Shown here: positions 38,501 to 47,811 of the stretch, in pieces | How the letters are laid out: each line of letters starts with the position of its first letter | Numbering within the stretch: the stretch's first letter is position 1 | Source of the DNA: Bacteroides sp. | GTDB taxonomy: Bacteria; Bacteroidota; Bacteroidia; Bacteroidales; Muribaculaceae | Length of the DNA: 64,000 nt | NCBI GenBank assembly: GCA_014801585.1 | Contig: JAAVDX010000010.1 | Location: 135,214 to 199,213 of the forward strand | Direction of reading: 5' to 3' | Notes under the pieces: generated by a model | The model's input: the letters and a program-made list of their open reading frames with translations, nothing else | Databases searched by the model: none | What the model was told of the DNA's origin: nothing | Position numbers and translations under genes: made by a program

Positions 38501-39466
38501 ATGAAAAAGACACTCACAAAAGCCCAGATCAAGCAAGCCGTGGAAGAAGCTTATGCGGAATGCAAGGATATCAAGGGGGGCTTGAATGCCCATTATATCC
38601 CTTATCTGGCAAATGTAAATCCGGATTTGTTCGGTATCAGTCTTACACTGCTCGACGGCACAGTAATCAGTGTCGGCGACACGGGCTATAAGTTTGGCAT
38701 TGAGTCGGTCTCGAAGGTGCTGACTGCGATTCTGATACTTAAGCAGTATGGCGCAGAGGAGGTGTTGAAACAGATTGGTGCGGACGCTACGGGATTGCCT
38801 TTCAATTCTATTTTTGCTATTCTTCTGGAGAATGATCATCCGTCGACTCCGCTGGTGAATGCGGGTGCGATCACGGCATGTTCGATGGTGAAACCGCAGG
38901 GAGATTCCTGGGGTAAATGGGAGGCAATCAGCAACAATGTGGAGGATCTTTGCGGATCGAGAGCGGAGGTGATCGATGAGCTTTATCGCTCGGAATCGGA
39001 CACTAATTTCCAGAATCGTTCCATCTCCTGGCTTCTTAAGGATTATGGCCGGATCTATGACGATGTGCCGATGAGTCTTGACCTTTACACTCGCCAGTGC
39101 AGTATCGGTATCACTGCCGAGCAGCTTGCAATCTGCGCTGCTACAATCGCCAATAAGGGTGTGAACCCCGTCACTGAGAAGAATGTATTCGCTCCGGAAT
39201 TGGCTGCGAAGATTACGACGCTGATTTCGTCGGTAGGTTTCTATCAGCATACGGGCGACTGGATGTATACGAGCGGCATTCCGGCAAAGACGGGAGTCGG
39301 CGGCGGTGTACTCGGTGTGATGCCGGGTCTGTTCGGTGTAGCAGCGTTCGCTCCTCCTTTGGATGACGCGGGCAATTCCGTGAAGGCTCAGGCTGCAATC
39401 AAATCAATCATGAATAAACTCGGACTCGGTGTCTTCAACGGAGATATCGTCACGATAGAAGATTGA
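38501..39466 (+). CDS. glsA: Glutaminase A
   Basis: KFGIESVSKVLTAILIL...PFNSIFAILLENDHPSTPLVNAGAI...PAKTGVGGGVLGVMPG. Confidence 0.93.
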   Translation: MKKTLTKAQIKQAVEEAYAECKDIKGGLNAHYIPYLANVNPDLFGISLTLLDGTVISVGDTGYKFGIESVSKVLTAILILKQYGAEEVLKQIGADATGLPFNSIFAILLENDHPSTPLVNAGAITACSMVKPQGDSWGKWEAISNNVEDLCGSRAEVIDELYRSESDTNFQNRSISWLLKDYGRIYDDVPMSLDLYTRQCSIGITAEQLAICAATIANKGVNPVTEKNVFAPELAAKITTLISSVGFYQHTGDWMYTSGIPAKTGVGGGVLGVMPGLFGVAAFAPPLDDAGNSVKAQAAIKSIMNKLGLGVFNGDIVTIED

Positions 39467-39559
39467 TTCCGATAGTGGCAGTGCAGGAGGTTGTGACTCC
39501 GCACCGCTGCAGACTATATTTATTTTCACTCGTCATTCACCTTTTTAATCCTTACTACT

Positions 39560-40858
39560 ATGCAAATAAAGACAGGTAAAGGGACCGGTACCATCTCGTT
39601 GATGGTGGTCATGGCCATATGGTCGCTCTCGCTGGCGGTAGACCTTCCAGGCTTAGCTGTCACACCTATCGAGGGCAGTCTGCGTTCGATTTTTCCGGAC
39701 GTGACAGATTTCAAGATTCAGTTACTGACGGTGCTTCCGAACGTCATCATCATACCATTCGTATTGCTTTCGGGTAAGCTTTCGGAGACGCGGCATAAGA
39801 TACCGGTGATCGTGCTGGGCACAGTGTTGTATATTGTAGCCGGAGCGTTGTCGATTTTCTCCAGTTCGCTATCGGCGTTGATCTGGCTTAGCTGTCTGCT
39901 TGGCGCGGGTTGCGGTCTGATACTCCCCTTCTCTACGGGTCTGATCGCTGACGTATTCGCGGGTAAGTACAGAACAAAACAGATGGGTATCATCTCGGCT
40001 ATCGGTAATATTGCGTTGGTAGGCGCAACGTTCGTGGTAGGTTTTTTGGCTGCGAAGAGCTGGCACCTTCCATTCCTCGTATATCTGATTCCGGTGATTT
40101 CGCTCGTGCTTATCCCCTTCCTCAAGAAGATTCCTCAGAGCGATTATGAGAGTGCTCCCGCCACTTCGGCAGCAACATCCGCATCGGCTTCGAAGAGTGC
40201 GGCTGCGACAGCAGTTCCGGCAGTGGATCAGGATGGTTTCTCGACAGAGGGTCAGAAAGTATCGGGCGGTTTCTACATCGGCCGCACAATATGGTTGATG
40301 CTTGCGTATTTCTTCTTCGTGTTCGCAACATCGGTTCCGGCATATTATCTGCCGAATCTGATGCCGGAGTATCACATGTCGACGGAGGATGTATCGACGG
40401 TGACTTCGATTTTCTATCTGGCAATGTTCGTGATCGGCTTGTTTGTGACCGGCACTATGAAGATCTTCCGTAAGACGACGTTCATTCTGGCAACGGCTTT
40501 GATTTTCGGTGGATTCTTGCTATTTGTCTTCACCCGTTCGCTCCCGATATATATCATTGCTTCGGCAATCGTAGGTCTTGGTAACGGTCTGGCTCAGCCT
40601 ATCTTCTATACTAAGGCTACGGAACTCGTCACGAGCAATTCGAAGTCTACTCTGGCTCTGGCTTATCTGCAGGTTGCCAACTATGTGGCTATTTCGCTTG
40701 TGCCCGTGCTGATCGGTCTTTCCGAGACTATCTTCTCGAATCATACGAATCTCTTCCCGTTTATCGTGACGGGCGTGGCAGTGGCTGTTGTGCTTGTGTT
40801 CTGCGTGATCCGTATCAACCACTTCGTATTCGGAATCAAAAAACAGTATTATGAATAA
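39560..40858 (+). CDS. MFS transporter
   Basis: ~12 TM segments; LPNVIIIPFVLLSGKLSETRHKIPVIVLGTVLYIVAGA. Confidence 0.88.
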   Translation: MQIKTGKGTGTISLMVVMAIWSLSLAVDLPGLAVTPIEGSLRSIFPDVTDFKIQLLTVLPNVIIIPFVLLSGKLSETRHKIPVIVLGTVLYIVAGALSIFSSSLSALIWLSCLLGAGCGLILPFSTGLIADVFAGKYRTKQMGIISAIGNIALVGATFVVGFLAAKSWHLPFLVYLIPVISLVLIPFLKKIPQSDYESAPATSAATSASASKSAAATAVPAVDQDGFSTEGQKVSGGFYIGRTIWLMLAYFFFVFATSVPAYYLPNLMPEYHMSTEDVSTVTSIFYLAMFVIGLFVTGTMKIFRKTTFILATALIFGGFLLFVFTRSLPIYIIASAIVGLGNGLAQPIFYTKATELVTSNSKSTLALAYLQVANYVAISLVPVLIGLSETIFSNHTNLFPFIVTGVAVAVVLVFCVIRINHFVFGIKKQYYE

Positions 40859-41055
40859 TACTGTTTTAAGTAATAAGTATTAAGTAATAAGTAATAAGAT
40901 TTGCGGGAATTTACTCGTCACTTATTACGAGACTTATATACATCACTATTGTAATGGGGAGATCGGGGGGCTCACCCGGGAAATCATTATCTTCCGAGGT
41001 ACGGGCCTACGATCTCTACATTATCACTCATTTTATTATTAAAAATTTTAGAATT

Positions 41056-42090
41056 ATGGAAAACGCATCGAAACCTAAGGTATTGATTATCTATACAGGT
41101 GGTACGATCGGTATGGTGGAGACACCTGACGGACTTCAGCCGTTTGATTTCTCTCATCTTATGGACAATGTGCCGAAGATCGGCAAGCTCGGATATGACA
41201 TTCAGAGCGTACAGTTTCCTCAGCCTATTGACTCTTCGAATATGAATCCGTCGTATTGGGGGCAGATTGTGAAGGATATCGCTGATAATTATGATGATTT
41301 TGACGGTTTTGTCGTGCTTCACGGTACTGACACTATGGCTTATACGGCTTCTGCCCTATCGTTTATGCTCCGCAATCTGCGCAAGCCTGTGGTAGTTACG
41401 GGTTCGCAGCTTCCTATCGGGGATGTGCGTGAGGATGGCACTGAGAATCTTATCTCGGCGGTAGAGGTGGCCGGCGCTAAGGATGAGAATGGCGATCCGA
41501 TGATTCAGGAGGTAGTAATCTCCTTCCAGGATCATATCATCCGCGGATGTCGGGCTACTAAATTTACATCGACTGGGTTTGACGCATTCAAGAGTTTCAA
41601 TTATCCTGATCTTGGAAGCATTGATCTGCACATCACTTATGCGAAACCTTATCTGATGCGCCACGACACGAAATTGCCTCTTGATCCCTTCTATGCGATG
41701 GATCCGAATCTGCTTGTGCTCTGGCTCTATCCGGGCATTACGGAGGAGGTAGTGAAGGCACAACTGGCGACTCCGGGTATCAAGGCGGTCGTGCTGCGCA
41801 CGTTTGGTGCGGGCAATGCGCCGACCGAGAAGTGGTTTCTGGACGCTATCTCGGATGCTGTCAGTCGCGGGCTGATTGTATATAATGTCACTCAGTGTCT
41901 TAACGGCGGCGATGAGCAGAAGCGTTATTATACGGGCGATATGCTGTCGAAGGCCGGCGTGATCTCAGGGTATGATATCACAGCTGAGGCAGCTATCTGC
42001 AAGCTAATGTATCTGATCGGCAGCGGATATTCGTCGGAAGATATCGCTAACTATCTGGGGGTATCTATGGTCGGGGAACTTAGTGACTGA
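41056..42090 (+). CDS. ansA: Type I L-asparaginase
   Basis: IIYTGGTIGM, HGTDTMAYTASALSFM, GSQLPIGDVREDG; ATG at 41056. Confidence 0.93.
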   Translation: MENASKPKVLIIYTGGTIGMVETPDGLQPFDFSHLMDNVPKIGKLGYDIQSVQFPQPIDSSNMNPSYWGQIVKDIADNYDDFDGFVVLHGTDTMAYTASALSFMLRNLRKPVVVTGSQLPIGDVREDGTENLISAVEVAGAKDENGDPMIQEVVISFQDHIIRGCRATKFTSTGFDAFKSFNYPDLGSIDLHITYAKPYLMRHDTKLPLDPFYAMDPNLLVLWLYPGITEEVVKAQLATPGIKAVVLRTFGAGNAPTEKWFLDAISDAVSRGLIVYNVTQCLNGGDEQKRYYTGDMLSKAGVISGYDITAEAAICKLMYLIGSGYSSEDIANYLGVSMVGELSD

Positions 42091-42142
42091 ATTTGCATGC
42101 ATGGTGCATGTGTGTGTGTTTATAGAATAATCCTTATGTAAT

Positions 42143-42177
42143 GCAAGGGGTGTCGGCGGATTGCCGGCGCCCCTTGT
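42143..42177 (+). terminator. Intrinsic terminator after ansA
   Basis: GCAAGGGGTGTCGGC-N5-GCCGGCGCCCCTTGT then T run. Confidence 0.85.
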
Positions 42178-42214
42178 ATTTTTTTTGTTATTTGTAGGTT
42201 GAAGACTAAGACGC

Positions 42215-42245
42215 TTTGCTTAATCGCTTAAATTAACTATATTTG
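42215..42245 (+). promoter_or_regulatory. Bacteroidetes-type promoter TTTG-N19-TATATTTG
   Basis: TTTG 42215-42218, TATATTTG 42238-42245, upstream of the symporter. Confidence 0.65.
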
Positions 42246-42308
42246 CAGATTATTATTAGAAGTTGTTTAATCAACTTCTTAACGAAGTTTCGGGAAATAT
42301 TGCTTGAT

Positions 42309-43514
42309 ATGAAATTTAGTCTTCTTTGGAAAATACTTGGTAGTATCGCGCTGGGAATCGGCATGGGATTCGTGATGCCGGTGTGGGGAGCGCGGGTGTT
42401 TCTGACTTTCAATTCTATTTTTAGTCAGTTTTTAGGATTTCTTATTCCGCTGATTATTATCGGATTTGTGGCTCCGGCCATCTCGGAGGTAGGGACAAAA
42501 GCAGGTAAGATGCTGCTGCTGACGGTGGTGTTGGCTTATGCGTCAACGGTCGGGGGCGGATTGTTCTCATATTTTGTGAGCGATGCGGCTTTCCCTCATC
42601 TTATCTCCTCTCGGGATTCTGCAGAACTGACGGCTTCGCTCCACGACGAGATGAATCTGAGTCCATATTTTACGGTAAAGATTCCGGCTATGATGGATGT
42701 GATGACGGCTCTCGTCTTTTCGTTTCTTATCGGTATCTGCATGGCTTATCTTAAGACTCCTGCGCTGCAGAAGGTGTTTGGGGAATTTCGGGATGTGGTC
42801 AGCATGACGATCGGGCGTATGATTATTCCTTTGCTCCCGATCTATATTTTCGGGATATTTCTGGAGATGACGATGAAGGGGGAAGTGGCTGACGTACTTA
42901 GTGCGTTTGCGAAGATTATCGGGATAATTTTTGCGATGCATATTGTGTTGCTTCTGGCGCAGTATTGTATAGCGGCGGTGTTTGTGAGGAAGAATCCTAT
43001 CAAGATGCTCGGGACTATGCTGCCGGCATATTTCACGGCTCTGGGAACGCAGTCGTCGGCTGCTACGATACCCGTCACTCTGCGGCAGTGTGTTAAGATG
43101 GGAGTAAGGGAGGATATAGCGGGATTTACTGTGCCGTTGTGCGCTACGATCCATATGGCCGGGAGTTGCATGAAGATCACGGCGTGTGCGTTGGCACTGA
43201 TGATTATGGAGGGTATGCCCTATTCCACACCGATGTTTGTAGGATTTATCTGTATGCTGGCGATCACGATGGTGGCGGCTCCGGGTGTGCCGGGGGGATG
43301 CATTATGGCGGCCTTGGGGGTGCTTTCGGGTATGCTTGGATTCTCGGAGGCTAATCAGGCTCTGATGATTGCTCTTTATATCGCTATGGATTCGTTCGGG
43401 ACGGCTTGCAACGTGACGGGTGATGGGGCTATCTCTCAGATCGTCAATTACTTTTTTGCTGACAGGATTGAGACTCCTGCCGATGAGAAGGATGCGGCTC
43501 TGCTTACGGAGTAG
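42309..43514 (+). CDS. Dicarboxylate/amino acid:cation symporter (DAACS family)
   Basis: FLIPLIIIGFVAPAI, LGTQSSAATIPVTLRQC, DSFGTACNVTGDGA. Confidence 0.92.
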   Translation: MKFSLLWKILGSIALGIGMGFVMPVWGARVFLTFNSIFSQFLGFLIPLIIIGFVAPAISEVGTKAGKMLLLTVVLAYASTVGGGLFSYFVSDAAFPHLISSRDSAELTASLHDEMNLSPYFTVKIPAMMDVMTALVFSFLIGICMAYLKTPALQKVFGEFRDVVSMTIGRMIIPLLPIYIFGIFLEMTMKGEVADVLSAFAKIIGIIFAMHIVLLLAQYCIAAVFVRKNPIKMLGTMLPAYFTALGTQSSAATIPVTLRQCVKMGVREDIAGFTVPLCATIHMAGSCMKITACALALMIMEGMPYSTPMFVGFICMLAITMVAAPGVPGGCIMAALGVLSGMLGFSEANQALMIALYIAMDSFGTACNVTGDGAISQIVNYFFADRIETPADEKDAALLTE

Positions 43515-43534
43515 GCGCTTTGCGGGCCGGGGGG

Positions 43535-43563
43535 ATCTCACGCAGAGGTGCAGAGGGCTCGCT
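43535..43563 (+). repeat. 29-bp repeat shared with 88-116 (inverted)
   Basis: ATCTCACGCAGAGGTGCAGAGGGCTCGCT identical to the reverse complement of 88-116. Confidence 0.9.
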
Positions 43564-43673
43564 GAGTTTTTACCGGACGTGGGGCTTGCGCCTACGATGA
43601 CGCTGAGAGCGCTGAGTTGGGCTGCGCTGCGCTTCGCCCTATAATACCATATATTGCGGGGGCTTTTGGACGT

Positions 43674-43694
43674 GCCGGAGGCACGTCCCTACTT
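43674..43694. repeat. REP-like hairpin GGACGTGCC-GGA-GGCACGTCC
   Basis: 9-bp perfect stem, 3-nt loop. Confidence 0.7.
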
Positions 43695-43735
43695 TTGCGT
43701 ATTCGTTGTATTGGTTGGGATTGGGACGGGAGTTT

Positions 43736-45421
43736 TTAGGGGAGGCGGGCGAAACGAAGGGAGGAGGATTGGACGGGGAAGCGGAGGGTCAGGATGTCGG
43801 GGGATTCGAGTTGGGCTTTGATTGTGGTTGTTAGCGACAGTCCGTTGACGTCGCGCCAACGGACGTCGTAGATGGCGTCTAATCCGGTAGGCGTCAGGAG
43901 GCCCTTGAGCATGCCGGGTTGCCATGAATTGCGGCAGATAGTCGCTCCGCTCTGATAGATCATCTCGTAATCGCCTTCCGGGCGACGCATGATGATGATT
44001 TCGTAATCGCCTCCAAGTTTTAAGTAATTATCTTCGAGGGTATATTCGAAGAGTCGCCAACGCCCTTCCAAGGGATCGGAACTATGCACCATTCTGTAGG
44101 ATATCTCTTCGGCGTCGAATGATGTGAGGTTTTTATCAGGAGCGCTTGCCAGACGCAATCGCTCTCTGCCGATTCTGACGTTGGCTGCGGGAGTCAATAT
44201 CAACGCTATCTCTTTAAGATTGCCAAAGACTGCTGAAGAATCGATTCTTTCGGGATCGTTGAGGACAATGGGCGTGGAAAGGGAATTGCGTCCCATGCGA
44301 AGTGAGAGTCCGTCGGCGGGGTTATAACTGAGGCGGTAATGATTGAGCATATCACTCGTTGCAACGCCCTTCTCCACCGCTCGGCTACAAGAAAAGCCTC
44401 CCGGAAGAGAGGCTTCAATAAATACGGCTCTCTGCGACGACAACGGGGTCGCTGAGTATTCGTCGTTATGAAACTGCAAGGCTATTTCCCGGCCGTCGGT
44501 ATCGCGCAACAACAATCCCCAGGAGGGAGAAGCTACGCTTATGCGCTGCCCGATACTATCGGTGTAGTAATATTTCTTCGAGGGATGGGAAGCGAGATTT
44601 GCGAGTTTGAAATCGAGTATGAAATCTGCGGCTGAAGCCTGAGCCGGGTCGGCGGAATATAGAGTTACAGTCAGGGGGGCGCAGGATGGATTGGAATATT
44701 CTGACCATATCGAATCAGACTGCCGACTTCCGATTCTTAGAGCCGGGGCGTAGGAGCGGGCCTTGGCATCGGTAGAGGTCAGTCCGATAATGCTCGTGAC
44801 GATACCTACGCAAGCAAATGCAAGGATGACGATGCCGATTATGATATTCATGACCTTCATTGACCGCATGTTGAAGCGGGCTCTTACCTTGTCGATGAGA
44901 TATGTCACAGCGTACCACCAGGTCAATGCTCCCAGAATGATAAAGACGTAACCGATTGCATAGAAACCGCCCTTAATCTCAGGGGCGGTAAAGTTGAAGC
45001 GGGCGAAGAGACCGATTATCAGAAAAATAATCAGCGGGTTGGAGAAGGTAAACAGGAATCCTCCGAGGATATTTTTTTTTGCCGACACATCCTGAGGCAA
45101 GGGGCGCCGGAGGGAAGAGGAGGGATTCTTTCGGAAGAGATAGATACTGAATGCGATAAGCACAAGGCTACCTATCAGCTGGATAATATCCTGATTATCA
45201 TTGAGGAAATCTTCGATAAACGACAGTCCGAAGCCGGTCAGCAGGCAATAGAAAAGGTCGGATATGGCTGCACCGATGCCGGTATAGAAACCTGCTTTGC
45301 GTCCTTTGTCGAGAGTGCGCTGGATGCAGAGGATACCTACGGGGCCCATCGGGGCGGAGATGAGCACACCGACGGCCAGACCGCGCCAGATCATATATAT
45401 TATCGATTCTATTGGTGTCAC
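43736..45421 (-). CDS. LysE-family transporter fused to a ~340-aa C-terminal extracytoplasmic-like domain
   Basis: N-terminal SAPMGPVGILCIQRTL LysE motif and TM helices; long soluble C-terminal region in the same ORF. Confidence 0.8.
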   Translation of the reverse strand: MTPIESIIYMIWRGLAVGVLISAPMGPVGILCIQRTLDKGRKAGFYTGIGAAISDLFYCLLTGFGLSFIEDFLNDNQDIIQLIGSLVLIAFSIYLFRKNPSSSLRRPLPQDVSAKKNILGGFLFTFSNPLIIFLIIGLFARFNFTAPEIKGGFYAIGYVFIILGALTWWYAVTYLIDKVRARFNMRSMKVMNIIIGIVILAFACVGIVTSIIGLTSTDAKARSYAPALRIGSRQSDSIWSEYSNPSCAPLTVTLYSADPAQASAADFILDFKLANLASHPSKKYYYTDSIGQRISVASPSWGLLLRDTDGREIALQFHNDEYSATPLSSQRAVFIEASLPGGFSCSRAVEKGVATSDMLNHYRLSYNPADGLSLRMGRNSLSTPIVLNDPERIDSSAVFGNLKEIALILTPAANVRIGRERLRLASAPDKNLTSFDAEEISYRMVHSSDPLEGRWRLFEYTLEDNYLKLGGDYEIIIMRRPEGDYEMIYQSGATICRNSWQPGMLKGLLTPTGLDAIYDVRWRDVNGLSLTTTIKAQLESPDILTLRFPVQSSSLRFARLP

Positions 45422-45478
45422 ACGTATAGAATTTAGATTCAGTTGGAGAGATGGAGAGATGGAGGCTTACGGGAAGAC

Positions 45479-46018
45479 CTATTGACGGTCGTTGATGAGG
45501 TAGCCACCGAGAGAAGTCGGGTGGCAGTAGTAGCGTTTCAGACCGTAATGGAGCGCTACGGCTTCGCCCTCCGTCGGTGCGCCGGCTCCGCTTGAGACGT
45601 TATAGTGGGAGTCGCAGACGGGGCATACGGCTTCAAGAGAGACGGGATCGATGGCTACGCGGATAACGGGCGATTTCTCCACGGGGCAAGAGAGGTCGTA
45701 GGCCAGTGGCACCCCGGCATCTCCCGTAAAAGGGTCGACCCCGGAAATCAGGAGTACGCCTCCGAAACCTGTAGCTGACGTATCAACGTAGGGGAATCCG
45801 GAGGGCTGACGCGGCGAACCACTCTGAAACACAAAATAGTTGAAGTCGCCGAAGCCGGCCACTCCGTAGGCCGACCACATACCGCGATCGGAGAGGTTGA
45901 GATTTACGGGCATGGCAGGTATGCGCGAATCGTTGAGGGTATGGCATGCTACGGCCAATAACATCAGCGAGCACAATATTGCAGCGAGGAGGCGCCCGGC
46001 CATGGAGAGCTTACTCAT
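45479..46018 (-). CDS. Rieske-like lipoprotein
   Basis: Lipobox LLAVAC; DLSCPVEK..., CPVCDSHYNVSSGAGAPTEGEAVALHYGLKRYYCHP. Confidence 0.65.
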   Translation of the reverse strand: MSKLSMAGRLLAAILCSLMLLAVACHTLNDSRIPAMPVNLNLSDRGMWSAYGVAGFGDFNYFVFQSGSPRQPSGFPYVDTSATGFGGVLLISGVDPFTGDAGVPLAYDLSCPVEKSPVIRVAIDPVSLEAVCPVCDSHYNVSSGAGAPTEGEAVALHYGLKRYYCHPTSLGGYLINDRQ

Positions 46019-46448
46019 AGTTGAGCCGCTCAAGGACGTCGGCAAACTGATCGGCCATCTTTTGGATTGTGCCACCGATCATGGGGGCCATCATTTTGGG
46101 GATGGCGATATCTATGGCTACGGCAGCCTCGCAGGAGGCATCGCTTAGAGGAGCGATTTCGAGACTCATCGTAAGAGGCACGGGGGTGCCTACGCCTTGA
46201 AGGCGTATAAGTGTAGGCGAAAGGCGTTCGATGACCTGAAGGGTGATCTCCCCTACCGGACCGGCGGGGAAGCTGATGCTATCGGCAGAGACCTTCACGC
46301 CGTCGAGGAGTTCTCGCTTATCCTCGGGAACGGCAGAATCGGGGATATTAGCAATGATTGACTTAAGACCTTCGAGGTTGGAGAGTTTGTTGAAGACGGC
46401 CACGGCGGGAGCGTTGACGAGGCGTCCTGAGGATTTATATACTGGCAT
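46011..46448 (-). CDS. SRPBCC family protein
   Basis: MPVYKSSGRLVNAPAVAVFNKLSNLEGLK... polyketide cyclase/START-like. Confidence 0.75.
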   Translation of the reverse strand: MPVYKSSGRLVNAPAVAVFNKLSNLEGLKSIIANIPDSAVPEDKRELLDGVKVSADSISFPAGPVGEITLQVIERLSPTLIRLQGVGTPVPLTMSLEIAPLSDASCEAAVAIDIAIPKMMAPMIGGTIQKMADQFADVLERLNYE

Positions 46449-46470
46449 TTGGGTATAATCTTTAAAGGGA

Positions 46471-47118
46471 TCAGTAATTTTCGGGAGTCCAGGCCGAGGG
46501 GTCTTCGCGCCATTGCTGAAGAGTCTCGAGTTCGGTCGGGGTGATGTAGTCGATTTCGGAGGCAACATCGAGCATTTCGTTATACGTGAGGAGGGATACG
46601 AGAGACAGATTGCTGTCGGAGATGCGCTTTACGGCTTCGGGGAATTCGAAATTGAAGATGCAAGCCATTCCGACGGGGTCGCAGCCGGCCATCTCTATGG
46701 CCTCAACGGCCTTGAGTGAAGATGTGGCGGTAGAGACGAGATCTTCGATGACTACGACTTTCGAGCCGGGTTTGAGATTGCCTTCGATCATATTCTCGAG
46801 GCCATGGTCTTTCGGGGTGGAACGGACGTAGACGTAGGGCAATCCGAGGACGTCGGCAACGATGGCACCGATAGCAATAGCACCTGTGGCTACTCCGGCG
46901 ATAGCATTAGCTTCCGGGAAATTCTCGAGAATCTGTCGGGCGAGTTCCACTTTTATGAAATTACGCACGTCGGGATAAGAGAGCACTACGCGATTGTCGG
47001 TATAAATGGGAGAGTTCCAGCCCGAAGCCCATACGAAGGGGGATTCCGGCTGAAGTTTGATAGCACTGATGTGTAAGAGTTTTTCAGCTAACAATTTATG
47101 AGGTTTTTTCATAAGCAT
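46471..47118 (-). CDS. pyrE: Orotate phosphoribosyltransferase
   Basis: YTDNRVVLSYPDVRN..., VVVIEDLVSTATSSLKAVEA. Confidence 0.95.
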   Translation of the reverse strand: MLMKKPHKLLAEKLLHISAIKLQPESPFVWASGWNSPIYTDNRVVLSYPDVRNFIKVELARQILENFPEANAIAGVATGAIAIGAIVADVLGLPYVYVRSTPKDHGLENMIEGNLKPGSKVVVIEDLVSTATSSLKAVEAIEMAGCDPVGMACIFNFEFPEAVKRISDSNLSLVSLLTYNEMLDVASEIDYITPTELETLQQWREDPSAWTPENY

Positions 47119-47252
47119 GGTAAGTTTTAGAGAGCCTTGGAGAATCGACCATACGGAGAGGTTCCCTACCGACCCTTATTCGGTAAATTACAAAATTAAT
47201 AAAAACCTGTATACTCTACAACAATTCAATCTAGATTTTTGTCGATTTTTTA

Positions 47253-47448
47253 AGAGTGTGTTTACTTTTAAACCGAATTAACTTATAAAAGTAGTACTCA
47301 TGATTCTTGAGTTCATCACAAAGGCTCTTTCGGGTGCTTTTTCAAAGGTTGCATCGGTCGCGATGCCCGCATCGCTCTCTCTTCAACTTTGAAAAATCCC
47401 ACCGAAATCTCTCTTTGTGCTAAAATCATTTAAAAGTAAACACACTCT
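47253..47448. repeat. MITE-like long imperfect palindrome
   Basis: AGAGTGTGTTTACTTTTAAA (47253-47272) exact inverted match to 47429-47448; interior arms also pair (CACAAAG...TTTTTCAAAG / CTTTGAAAAA...CTTTGTG). Confidence 0.8.
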
Positions 47449-47460
47449 AAGAGAATGTTG

Positions 47461-47650
47461 GGGTTTTTGGATGGGGTTAAATTTTTTTAGAACGCGGATC
47501 CGGATCGGGGCTTTGCCCCGATGGCCGGGGAGTTGCGGATTGGTGCGGATTTTTTAATCTTTTTGGATTTGTGTGGAGGGGGCGGGGTTAATGGTACGGA
47601 TGGGAGGTGAGCGGCGCTTCGCTTCGCTGTTGCGGATTGCTGCGGCCCGA
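47461..47650 (+). repeat. GCGGAT-rich hairpin repeat, copy C
   Basis: Same core as copies A, B and D; begins 12 bp after the MITE-like palindrome. Confidence 0.9.
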
Positions 47651-47747
47651 GAGTTGGGTTCTTAACAACGCAATAGATACTGAATTCTGCAAATTATCGG
47701 AATATTGATCTGATAAATAGCAGCAGGAAACGCGTTAAGGCATAATA

Positions 47748-47773
47748 AAAAAGCCCTCTTTCGAGGGCTTTTT
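47748..47773 (-). terminator. Intrinsic terminator of the TonB receptor gene
   Basis: AAAAAGCCCTC-TTTC-GAGGGCTTTTT. Confidence 0.88.
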
Positions 47774-47811
47774 ATATCGTAAATCCTGACGATTTGATTC
47801 TCGTCGGAGGA

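Noticed and set aside
42567-43541. 324-aa minus-strand ORF antisense to the DAACS symporter
   Set aside because: R/H/S-rich shadow composition; the plus strand encodes a clear transporter.
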